A stretch of DNA of 63,047 nucleotides from CAZKCI01 sp964551475 (GTDB lineage Bacteria > Auribacterota > Erginobacteria > Erginobacterales > CAZKCI01), in assembly GCA_964551475.1 (NCBI GenBank), contig CAZKCI010000136.1, positions 1-63,047 of the forward strand, written 5' to 3'. Positions 43,033-50,576 of the stretch are shown here, in pieces (the stretch's first letter is position 1; each line of letters opens with the position of its first letter). Below the pieces are notes generated by a model that saw only the letters and a list, made by a program, of their open reading frames with translations, was not told the DNA's origin and did no database searches. Made by a program: the position numbers and the translations under genes.

Positions 43033-43998
43033 ATAAAATCCTTCACCGATCTCGTCCGTTCCACCTGCCGCCAAGCGGCGGAGGCGGCCGTCCACGTCCG
43101 CATCCGCACGGAGGCGATCGCCGCCTACGGCCGCTCCCTGCTCGCGGTCAAGCCCCCTCCCCCCGAACTCGACCCCGCCCGCCATTACCTCGGCCACGAC
43201 GAGGACACCGTCGCCTTCATCCTCACGCTCGACTCGATCAACTTCGGTTCGGGCTATTTCCCCCATCTGAAAAAGCGGCCGGGCTGTTCCGGCTATTTCA
43301 CCGTCGCCTCCGCACTGACCGACCGATTTCACGAACGGGGGCCGCTCTCCGCCGAAGAGCTGAAACAGATCACACCCCTGGACTGCGCGCGGATCCTCGG
43401 CCAGGACGTTTCCGATAAAGTCATCGCCGAGCTGATGGGCCTTTTTTCCGGCGCACTTAACAACCTCGGCGGGCTTCTGTTGGCGAAGTATTCCGGAAGC
43501 TTTCTCGGCCTGGCCGGCGCGGCGCGGGGATCGGTCGAAACCATGGTCGGCCTCCTGACCAAGATGCCTGCTTTCGACGATCGAGAGAAATACCGGAGCG
43601 GTCTGACCGTCCATTTCTACAAGCGAGCCCAGCTCGCCTGCGCCGATCTCGCCCTGGCCTTCGACCGGAAGGGGCCGGGGCGCTTCGACAACCTCGAACG
43701 CCTCACCATCTTCGCCGACAACCTCGTCCCCCACGTCCTGCGGGTGGACGGCATCCTCGACTACGATAAGAAGCTGGCCGCCCGGATCGAGAAAGGCGAG
43801 CTGATCCCGTCCGGTTCCGATGAGGAGATCGAGCTCCGCGCTGCGGCCGTCCACGCCGTCGAGCTGATCGCAGAGAGCCTCCGATCCTCGGATCGCCCCC
43901 TCACGCCCATGGACCTCGACTACATCCTCTGGAACCGCGGCCAAGAGCCGTTCTACAAATCCCGCCCCCGCCATCGGACGAGGACGGTCTATTACTGA
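43033..43998 (+). CDS. Queuosine 5'-phosphate N-glycosylase (Qng1, DUF2419)
   Basis: 321 residues. Family features: TLDSINFGSGYFP, the active-site region with YRSGLTVHFYKRAQL, LTIFADNLVPHVLRVDGIL, EIELRAAAVHAVELI and MDLDYILWNRGQ near the end. The enzyme releases queuine from queuosine phosphate so it can be reused for tRNA modification. No ATG, GTG or TTG lies at the family's N-terminal position. The first plausible codon is ATA at 43033, with GGAG 6 bases upstream, so an AUA start or a sequence error is likely. The preceding 40 bases are a CGCCCAGA tandem. Confidence 0.85.
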   Translation: MKSFTDLVRSTCRQAAEAAVHVRIRTEAIAAYGRSLLAVKPPPPELDPARHYLGHDEDTVAFILTLDSINFGSGYFPHLKKRPGCSGYFTVASALTDRFHERGPLSAEELKQITPLDCARILGQDVSDKVIAELMGLFSGALNNLGGLLLAKYSGSFLGLAGAARGSVETMVGLLTKMPAFDDREKYRSGLTVHFYKRAQLACADLALAFDRKGPGRFDNLERLTIFADNLVPHVLRVDGILDYDKKLAARIEKGELIPSGSDEEIELRAAAVHAVELIAESLRSSDRPLTPMDLDYILWNRGQEPFYKSRPRHRTRTVYY

Positions 43999-44017
43999 TC
44001 ACCTAATCGCTGCCGCC

Positions 44018-45034
44018 ATGAACCTGACCGACCTTCCGGAAATCCTGAAAGACGAGCCGTCCTACCGCGAGCAGCAGGTCTACCACGCCCTCTTCTCCCA
44101 GCTGATCGAATCCTGGGACGAAGCGACGAACCTCTCCAAAGGGCTGAGAGAGAAGCTCAAAGCCGCCTTCCCGCTGGAACTTTCCGCCGAGATCAGAAGC
44201 TCGACGGATAAAAAATCGCTTAAGGCCGCCCTGCGCCTCATCGACGGAGAAACCGTGGAGACGGTCCTCATCCGCCATCGGGACGGGCGAAACACCGTCT
44301 GCGTCTCCTCCCAAGCCGGATGCCCGCTAAAGTGCACTTTCTGCCTCACCGGACGTTCCGGCTGGCGAAGGAACCTCGTCGCGGCGGAAATAGTCGACCA
44401 GGTCCTCCTCTTCGCCCGCCTCCTGCACAAGGAAGAAGAAAGGGTTTCCAACGTGGTCATGATGGGGATGGGCGAGCCCTTCATCAATTACGCCCAGGCC
44501 CTCTCGGCGGTCCGGATGCTCAACCGCCCGGACATGCTCGGGATCGGCGCGCGGAAGATCTCCATCTCCACGGTCGGGATCGTCGAGGGGATCAAGAAAC
44601 TCGCCCAGGAGCCGCTCCAGATCAACCTCGCCCTCTCCCTGCACGCCCCCGACGACGCCCGCCGGGAGAAGCTGATCCCGGTCAACCGGAAATATCCGAT
44701 CGCGAAAGTCCTCGCCGCCGTCTCCGACTATATCGAGAAAACCCGCCGGAGAGTGATGATCGAATACCTGATGCTCAAGGACTTCAACGATTCCGAAGAT
44801 GACGCGAAGAAGCTCGCCGCCCTCTTGAAGAAGAATCTCCCCCGGCTTTACTTCGTCAACCTGATCGCCTGCAACCCCGGCGGCCCGGGCGAGGCCTCGC
44901 CCTCCGACCGGATCAAGCGTTTCAAGGCCGTCCTGGAGTCGGAGCGGATCGCAGTGGTCGAGCGGTTCCGTTTCGGCGACGAGATTGGCGGCGCCTGCGG
45001 CCAGCTGGCCGGCGGGAAAGCCGATGTCCACTAA
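44018..45034 (+). CDS. rlmN: RlmN, radical-SAM 23S rRNA/tRNA adenine-C2 methyltransferase
   Basis: 338 residues. The radical SAM cluster motif is CPLKCTFC (Cys102, 106, 109), flanked by VCVSSQAG and TGRSGW. NVVMMGMGEPFIN, ISISTVG, ALSLHAPDDARR and the C-terminal GGACGQLAG, whose Cys is the methyl-accepting residue, are all present. It methylates A2503 of 23S rRNA and A37 of some tRNAs. It starts 19 bases after the Qng1 gene, so tRNA and rRNA modification genes are grouped here. Confidence 0.93.
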   Translation: MNLTDLPEILKDEPSYREQQVYHALFSQLIESWDEATNLSKGLREKLKAAFPLELSAEIRSSTDKKSLKAALRLIDGETVETVLIRHRDGRNTVCVSSQAGCPLKCTFCLTGRSGWRRNLVAAEIVDQVLLFARLLHKEEERVSNVVMMGMGEPFINYAQALSAVRMLNRPDMLGIGARKISISTVGIVEGIKKLAQEPLQINLALSLHAPDDARREKLIPVNRKYPIAKVLAAVSDYIEKTRRRVMIEYLMLKDFNDSEDDAKKLAALLKKNLPRLYFVNLIACNPGGPGEASPSDRIKRFKAVLESERIAVVERFRFGDEIGGACGQLAGGKADVH

Positions 45035-45083
45035 TTTTCACAAATAACCCCGCCCATCCGGACCCACTTACACTGTACCGATT

Positions 45084-45145
45084 GTGGGAGGGGCGTCTCG
45101 CCCCGATCCGGGCTGGCATGGATCGGGGCGAGACGCCCCTCCCAC
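45084..45145. repeat. GTGGGAG palindromic repeat (copy 4)
   Basis: 62 bp, the most symmetric copy: GTGGGAGGGGCGTCTCGCCC on the left and the exact complement pattern on the right, around a GGGCTGGCATGG middle. Confidence 0.8.
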
Positions 45146-45156
45146 AAGAACTAGAT

Positions 45157-46242
45157 ATGCCTCTCCTAATGCCGAGACATCTGACTGCCCTCGTAGGCAT
45201 CATTCCTTTCCTGGTCCTCCATCCCGTCCCGGCCTCCCCCCTCAAGCCCGACGAGGAGATCGTCTTCTTCCCCACGTCCGCCGCCCTTTCCACCGACGGA
45301 ACGCAGTGGCTCGTCCCCATTCACGGATGGGTCTTCGAGAGAGAGGCTGACTCCCTCCCCCGGGCAGCCCTGGTCTCGGCCCTGCGCCGGGGATTGGGGA
45401 TCGCTGCCGCGGGCGGCGCCCAGGCCGTTTTTCGGGAACGAGCGTCCATGTTCGTCGTGGACAATGTACGCGGGAAGGAGATATCGGTCCGCTCCGACGG
45501 CCGGATCTTTACCTGTGAACGCTCGGAAGCGAACGGCCATTTCCGGGGGGAGTTCGGGATCTGGCGGGACAGAGGCCGGCCGGGCGAGTGGATCTGCTTC
45601 ACCGCCGCCCTCCCCGAGGGGGACGGACGAACCTTCGCCGGGAGATCCCAGCTGGTTCCGACCGGCGCTCCCCTGGTGGTCTCCGACATCGACGACACAG
45701 TCAAGGTGACCAAAGGCTGGGACAAGAACGAGCGAAACGCCAACACCTTTGCCCGTCCGTTCGAGGCTGTGGAAGGGATGGCTGCGGTCTACCGTGGTTG
45801 GGCGAAGAAGGGGGCTGTCTTCCACTACGTCTCGGGATCGCCCTGGCAGTTATACCCCTTTTTCTCCGAAGGCTTCGCCCGCGCGGATCTTCCCCCAGGA
45901 ACTTTCCACCTGCGTCCTTTCCGCCTGACCGACGAGACCGTCCTCTCCTTCTTCTCCTCCCCCGAGGACTACAAGGTGAAGACCATCTCCTCGATCGTCG
46001 AGCGCTATCCGAAGAGTCCCTTCGTCCTGGTCGGCGACTCCGGGGAGAAGGATCCCGAGGTCTACGGCGAGATCGCCCGGAAATATCCGGAGCGGATCGG
46101 AGCGATTTTCATCCGCGACGTGAGCGTGGGGGAAAGCCAGTCGGGGAGGTTCGAGCAGGCCTTCGGCGGCCTTTCCCCATCCCGTTGGCACATCTTCAAA
46201 ACGGCCGGCGATCTGCTGAATACCCCGGAGATGTTTAAATAA
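45157..46242 (+). CDS. Secreted App1-type phosphatidate phosphatase (DUF2183)
   Basis: 361 residues from ATG 45157 (ATG 45169 is an alternative). Signal peptide LTALVGIIPFLVLHPVPA. The N-terminal beta-rich part (about 30-180) is followed by a HAD-like phosphatase domain with DIDDTVKVT (DxDxT), VSGSPWQLYP and VLVGDSGEKDPEVYGEIA, all typical of App1. The yeast enzyme dephosphorylates phosphatidate. The export signal suggests this one acts on envelope lipids. Confidence 0.85.
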   Translation: MPLLMPRHLTALVGIIPFLVLHPVPASPLKPDEEIVFFPTSAALSTDGTQWLVPIHGWVFEREADSLPRAALVSALRRGLGIAAAGGAQAVFRERASMFVVDNVRGKEISVRSDGRIFTCERSEANGHFRGEFGIWRDRGRPGEWICFTAALPEGDGRTFAGRSQLVPTGAPLVVSDIDDTVKVTKGWDKNERNANTFARPFEAVEGMAAVYRGWAKKGAVFHYVSGSPWQLYPFFSEGFARADLPPGTFHLRPFRLTDETVLSFFSSPEDYKVKTISSIVERYPKSPFVLVGDSGEKDPEVYGEIARKYPERIGAIFIRDVSVGESQSGRFEQAFGGLSPSRWHIFKTAGDLLNTPEMFK

Positions 46243-46269
46243 GGCTCCCGCAAAAGCACAAGCAAGCTA

Positions 46270-46326
46270 TGTAGGCCCGATCTGGGATCGGGCGGGTCTG
46301 TCCGCCGCTTCACAGAAGCGGCCTAC
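46270..46326. repeat. GTAGGCC...GGCCTAC intergenic repeat
   Basis: TGTAGGCCCGATCTGGGATC at the left, AGAAGCGGCCTACAAT at the right, with CCGATCTGGGATCGG as an inner hairpin. It ends at the stop of the GT2 gene and may serve as a terminator between the converging genes. Confidence 0.5.
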
Positions 46327-47150
46327 AATCGTCCCAGCCTCCCCGGCAGCTCCAGATACCTCCTCCCCTCCTCCTCCTTCCCGTGCTTGAGACAGCCCTT
46401 CCCGTAGATCCGGCACTTCTTCTCAATCTCCCCCATTGCCAGTTCCCTCTGCTCCGCCGAAAGAAACCCCGGGCGAATCAGGATTTTCTCCAGTGCCGCG
46501 ATCCGGTATCTGTCCATCCCCACGCGCAGCCGGAACGATACCTGGTCCGGCCGGCCGCCGTCCTTCCCGGTGAGGGGCTTGTCCACCAGGAGAAACGGGT
46601 GCTGCGCGCTCAGCCTCACCCAGAGATCGTAATCCCCGCAGCAGGGGAAGCCTTCGTCGAAGCCTCCGGCCTCTTCCAGGATCGACCGCCGGATGACCAG
46701 CGTCGAGGCGCTCACGCAGCAGAGCGGAAGGCACTGGGCGAAGATAAAGCCGTGCGGTTTGCTGTGAATCTTCTTCTGCTCCAGGAGCTTCCCTTGTCGA
46801 TACCAGACCTCCTGCGTGTGTGAAACGGAATACGCGGGGTTTTTCTCCATCTCCCCCATCTGGATTTCGAGCTTGCGGGGATCCCACCAGTCGTCGGAGT
46901 CGAGGAAAGCGATGAGCTCGCCTCTCGCTTCCCCGGTCCCCCGGTTGCGGGCGGCGGAGGGGCCCTTATTCTCCTGCCGGATAGCGCGCAGGCGGCCGCC
47001 GTAGGAAGAGAGAATCCCTGCGGTCTCGTCCGTCGAACCGTCGTCGACCACGATCAGCTCGAAATCCCGGAAGGTCTGCCCGAGAACGGAATCGACGGCC
47101 TTCCGGAGAAGGCCCGCGCGGTTGTATGTCGGTATGACGACGCTGATCAT
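46323..47150 (-). CDS. Family 2 glycosyltransferase
   Basis: 275 residues. GT-A fold motifs: SVVIPTYNRAGLLRKAVDSV, LIVVDDGSTDET, ARNRGTGEARGELIAFLDSD with the DxD-type metal site in DSDD, and GGFDEGFPCCGDYDLWVRL with the catalytic-type acidic residues. It should transfer a sugar to a surface polysaccharide or lipid. It stands alone on the minus strand, converging with the App1-type gene. The C-terminus (EEEGRRYLELPGRLGRL) is short. Confidence 0.88.
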   Translation of the reverse strand: MISVVIPTYNRAGLLRKAVDSVLGQTFRDFELIVVDDGSTDETAGILSSYGGRLRAIRQENKGPSAARNRGTGEARGELIAFLDSDDWWDPRKLEIQMGEMEKNPAYSVSHTQEVWYRQGKLLEQKKIHSKPHGFIFAQCLPLCCVSASTLVIRRSILEEAGGFDEGFPCCGDYDLWVRLSAQHPFLLVDKPLTGKDGGRPDQVSFRLRVGMDRYRIAALEKILIRPGFLSAEQRELAMGEIEKKCRIYGKGCLKHGKEEEGRRYLELPGRLGRL

Positions 47151-47288
47151 TGAGGTCTCACCCAGCCTGCCGCTGGCTGACAGCCCAGCGGAATGTTATG
47201 ATTTACTATAAGCCGAACCCGACTCAAAGGTAAAGTGGCCCCGCCGGGCCGCGGGCTCTTCTCGTCGGCCCATACCGTCCTATCGTCC

Positions 47289-48575
47289 ATGCCGTCCCTA
47301 TCGTCCATATCGTCCTATCGTTCCGACCGGCGCCTTCCCCCCTCCATCCGCCCGCTCGTCCGGGAGATCGCCGAGGCCGCCCGCGACCGCGCCTTCACGC
47401 TGATGGAGGTCTGCGGGACGCACACCGTTGCCATCTTCCGTTCCGGCATCCGTTCCCTCCTCCCCGACGCCGTCCGTCTCGTCTCCGGCCCCGGCTGCCC
47501 CGTCTGCGTCACGCCCGTATCCTACATCGACCGCCTCATCGCCTACGCCCGCCTTCCCGGGACCGTCATCGCCACATTCGGCGACCTCATGAAGGTCCCC
47601 GGATCGCGTTCGTCGCTCGGAGACGAACGGTCGCGCGGGGCCGATGTCCGCCTCATCTACTCCCCCCTCGACAGCCTCCGAATCGCCGCCGCGGAGAGAG
47701 GCAAACGGGTGATACTCGCCGCCGTCGGCTTCGAGACCACCATGCCCGCGGTCGCCGCCGGCGTCCTCGAGGCCCGGGAGCGGGGTTTGGACAATTACTT
47801 CATCCTCTCCGGCGGGCGGATGATTCCGCCCGCGATGGAAGCCTTACTCCTTCGAAGCGAGCAAGGGCCCGCACCGTGTCATTGCGAGGACGTTGAGCGG
47901 AGCGAAACGGACGAAGCAATCTCAACCGCGGTACCCAAGGCGGATTGCTTCGCTCCGCTCGCAATGACATCCGACCGAAAGACCGGAGAGAAGACACCGG
48001 GCATCGACGGCTTCATCTGCCCCGGCCACGTCTCCGTCGTCATCGGCGCGCGCCCGTACGAGCGGATAGCCCGGCGTCATGGTATACCCTGCGCGATCGC
48101 CGGTTTCGAGACCCGGGACATCCTGCTGGCGGTCCTCGCCCTGATCAGGATGATCGGGAGAGGGGAAGCGAAGGCGATCAACCTCTATCCCCGGGCGGTG
48201 CGGGAGGAGGGGAACGAAAAAGCCCGGACTCTCCTGGGGAAAGTCTTCCGTCCCGGCGATGCGCCATGGCGCGGCCTGGGAACGATCCCCCGGAGCGGCT
48301 TCTATCTGAAACGGGAGTTCCGTCGTTTCGACGCCGAGCGGGAGATCCCCCTCCGCCTGCCTGCCAGCCGGGAAAACCCCCGCTGCCTCTGCGGAGAGGT
48401 GCTCGCGGGGAGAATCGAGCCTCCCTCCTGCCCCGCCTTCGCCCGCCGCTGCTCTCCCGACCGGCCGCTCGGCCCCTGCATGGTCTCCAGCGAAGGAACC
48501 TGCGCCGCCTGGTTTTCCTTATCCCGCGGACCTGAAGGTCCGCGGCTACGAACACGCAATGTTAGCCGGCGGTAG
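47289..48575 (+). CDS. hypD: HypD, hydrogenase maturation, with an in-frame repeat insertion
   Basis: 428 residues from ATG 47289; the true start is uncertain because a CGTCCTATCGTCC tandem lies upstream. HypD signatures: MEVCGTHTVAIFRSGI, SGPGCPVCVTP, FGDLMKVPG, VGFETTMPAVAA, CPGHVSVVIGA, and the C-terminal 4Fe-4S region CLCGEVLAGRIEPPSCPAF. HypD builds the Fe(CN)2CO centre of NiFe hydrogenases with HypC. About 40 extra residues (EQGPAPCHCEDVERSETDEA ...) sit between PPAMEALL and IDGFICPGH, where the family has only a few. They are translated from a palindromic repeat. No other hyp gene is seen. Confidence 0.88.
   Translation: MPSLSSISSYRSDRRLPPSIRPLVREIAEAARDRAFTLMEVCGTHTVAIFRSGIRSLLPDAVRLVSGPGCPVCVTPVSYIDRLIAYARLPGTVIATFGDLMKVPGSRSSLGDERSRGADVRLIYSPLDSLRIAAAERGKRVILAAVGFETTMPAVAAGVLEARERGLDNYFILSGGRMIPPAMEALLLRSEQGPAPCHCEDVERSETDEAISTAVPKADCFAPLAMTSDRKTGEKTPGIDGFICPGHVSVVIGARPYERIARRHGIPCAIAGFETRDILLAVLALIRMIGRGEAKAINLYPRAVREEGNEKARTLLGKVFRPGDAPWRGLGTIPRSGFYLKREFRRFDAEREIPLRLPASRENPRCLCGEVLAGRIEPPSCPAFARRCSPDRPLGPCMVSSEGTCAAWFSLSRGPEGPRLRTRNVSRR
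47877..47969. repeat. Palindromic element inserted in frame in hypD
   Basis: 93 bp (31 codons). TGTCATTGCGAG (47877-47888) pairs with CTCGCAATGACA (47958-47969). Further inner pairs GAGCGGAGCGAA/TTCGCTCCGCTC and GAAGCAATC/GATTGCTTC are visible. The family is seen as intergenic repeats in many bacteria; here it keeps the reading frame open. Confidence 0.85.
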
Positions 48576-48700
48576 GTCGTAGGCGCGGACATTCATGTCC
48601 GCGCGGCGGACCGCCCGTCGCCGATCGGGCCGAGCGGACGGGATGGGAAACAAAGACCGATAAGAAGACCGGCCGCTGATTGCTGATCACTGTATACTTC
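48565..48700. repeat. Intergenic hairpins between hypD and dus
   Basis: GCGCGGACATTCATGTCCGCGC is a perfect hairpin at about 48594-48615. TGATTGCTGATCACTG lies further on. No gene. Confidence 0.5.
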
Positions 48701-48717
48701 TTTTTTGGTTACTGCCC

Positions 48718-49692
48718 ATGACCGCTCTCCTCCCTCCCCGAGCCGTCGTCCTCGGCCCCATGGCCGGAGTCACCGAGGCCCCTTTCCGCGCCATCTGCAA
48801 GCGCCTCGGCGCCTCTCTCACCTACACCGAGATGATCGCGGCCCGGGGGCTCCACTACAACCCCGACGGCCGGAGCGCCCGCACCCTCCTCGCCTTCGCG
48901 CCCGAGGAGACCCCCTGCGGGGTGCAGATCTTCGGCGCCGATCCGGGGATGATGGCCGATCAGGCCCGCGCGGTCGCCGAGCGCTCTGGCGCTGACGTCG
49001 CCCTGATCGACATCAACATGGGCTGCCCGGTGGCGAAGGTGGTGAACAATGGGGAAGGAAGCGCCCTGATGCGCGCCCCCGACCTCGCCGGGGAGATCGT
49101 CCGGCGCGCCGCGGCCGCCTGCCCGGTCCCCGTCACCGTGAAAATCCGCAAGGGTTGGGATGAAGGATCGGTCAACGCGGTCGAGTTTGCCCGGATCATG
49201 GAAGGCGCGGGCGCGGCGGCGGTGACCGTGCACGGGCGGACCCGCGGCCAGTTCTACCGCGGCCGGGCCGACTGGGAGATCATCGCGGCGGTGAAAGAGG
49301 CGTTGCAGATACCGGTGATCGGAAGCGGCGATGTCTTCTCGGCCACGGACGCCCGGTCCATGTTCGAGCGCACCGGCGTCGACGCCGTCATGGTCGCCCG
49401 GGGGGCCCGGGGAAATCCCTGGATCTTCCGGGAGGCCCGCGCGCTCCTCGACCGCGGGGAATCGATCGCGCCCCCCACGCCGCTGGAGAGGATCGAGATG
49501 GCCCGCGCACACGCCGCGGCGCTGATCGCCTTCATCGGAGAGCGGGCGGTCGTCCGGATGCGCAAGCACGTCGCCTGGTATATGACGGGTATGCCCGGCG
49601 CGGCCCGCCTGCGCGAGCGGGTCAACCGGGCCCGCAGCCACGCCGAACTCGACGCCGTCCTGGCCGAATATCGAACCTGCCTGGAGCGATGA
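48718..49692 (+). CDS. dusB: tRNA-dihydrouridine synthase, DusB type
   Basis: 324 residues. FMN-barrel motifs: LGPMAGVTEAPFRAIC, TEMIAARGLHY, DINMGCPVAKVV with the catalytic Cys, TVKIRKGW, VTVHGRTRGQFY and MVARGARGNPWIF. It reduces uridine to dihydrouridine in the tRNA D-loop. The start at 48718 follows a poor ribosome site. The stop overlaps the next gene by four bases (ATGA). Confidence 0.9.
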   Translation: MTALLPPRAVVLGPMAGVTEAPFRAICKRLGASLTYTEMIAARGLHYNPDGRSARTLLAFAPEETPCGVQIFGADPGMMADQARAVAERSGADVALIDINMGCPVAKVVNNGEGSALMRAPDLAGEIVRRAAAACPVPVTVKIRKGWDEGSVNAVEFARIMEGAGAAAVTVHGRTRGQFYRGRADWEIIAAVKEALQIPVIGSGDVFSATDARSMFERTGVDAVMVARGARGNPWIFREARALLDRGESIAPPTPLERIEMARAHAAALIAFIGERAVVRMRKHVAWYMTGMPGAARLRERVNRARSHAELDAVLAEYRTCLER

Positions 49693-50405
49693 AATCCATT
49701 TCGGATATCGCTACCCGGGGACTCGTTCTGGACGGGGCGATCTTCCTCTTCAACCTTCTCCTGGCGGCTCCCCTGGCGCAAGTGATCGAGGCCGACCAGG
49801 GTTTTCATCCCCTTTTCGGCGGCGCTCTCTTCGCCGCGATTGCCGCTTACTCCGTCGGAGCCTGGCTCAAACGCCTTCCTCTCCAATCCCGTCTTCAGAC
49901 ACCGGATCGACCGAAGCTCCCCACGGGTATGGCCGTCGTCTTCTTCGTCCTCGCCGTGATGCACCTCGGACTCTTCCTGGCCTGCGCCTCCTTCGGAACG
50001 GAAGCCTTCTTCGGCGAAGCCGGGGACAATCATTATGCGCTGCCGGCGATGATAGCGGGTTTTCTCCCCACCGTGATGCTGGTCTGGGCGATCATCCCTC
50101 CCGGAAAACCGGCGGTGGATTCGGCGCGCCTCGCCTTCCGGGAACTCATCGCCGACCTCCTCCTCGGTCTCGCCCTCGTCGTCATCATGGTCTGGTGGGA
50201 AGGCTTCTGGGCGGCCTATCTGGCGGGGGGGAAGCAGGGGAGCGTCTGGATGAACCTCCTCCTGGTCGTCCTGATCACCGTCCCCTTCGCGATCTTCTAT
50301 CTCTCCCCCCGTTTTCTATTTCTCCTCGAGGACTGGCGCTCGCCGTCGACCTGGATCCGCGCCCTTCTGGTCATGCTCCCGCTCGCCCGTCATCTGCTTC
50401 TCTGA
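49689..50405 (+). CDS. Multi-span membrane protein
   Basis: 238 residues with six or seven predicted membrane helices (about 15-30, 43-60, 80-102, 118-137, 152-172, 188-208 and possibly 220-236). ATGA overlap with the dus gene implies co-translation. I see no transporter or enzyme motif. The role is unknown. Confidence 0.7.
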   Translation: MKSISDIATRGLVLDGAIFLFNLLLAAPLAQVIEADQGFHPLFGGALFAAIAAYSVGAWLKRLPLQSRLQTPDRPKLPTGMAVVFFVLAVMHLGLFLACASFGTEAFFGEAGDNHYALPAMIAGFLPTVMLVWAIIPPGKPAVDSARLAFRELIADLLLGLALVVIMVWWEGFWAAYLAGGKQGSVWMNLLLVVLITVPFAIFYLSPRFLFLLEDWRSPSTWIRALLVMLPLARHLLL

Positions 50406-50471
50406 TGGGGGAGGGGCATTCCTGTCCCGATCCATCGCCGCCCCGGATCGCGACAGGAATGTCGCTCCCAC
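50406..50471. repeat. GTGGGAG palindromic repeat (copy 5)
   Basis: Left arm GGGGAGGGGCATTCCTGTCC, right arm ending TGTCGCTCCCAC. It begins right after the stop of the membrane protein gene. Confidence 0.75.
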
Positions 50472-50505
50472 GGAAACGCAGAGCGAGCAGTCGAAGGTCG
50501 GTTCT

Positions 50506-50570
50506 GTGGGAGGGGCATTCTTGCCCCGATACCGGGCCGGCCCGGATCGCGGCGGGGACGCCGCTCCCAC
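50506..50570. repeat. GTGGGAG palindromic repeat (copy 6)
   Basis: Second copy in tandem with the previous one, ending seven bases before the stop of the flavoprotein gene. The two copies separate converging genes and could act as terminators for both. Confidence 0.75.
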
Positions 50571-50576
50571 CAACGA

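Noticed and set aside
47850..47990. The extra HypD residues as a functional Cys-containing domain
   Set aside because: The residues are the translation of a palindrome that is common between genes in many bacteria; the Cys residues follow from the repeat sequence.
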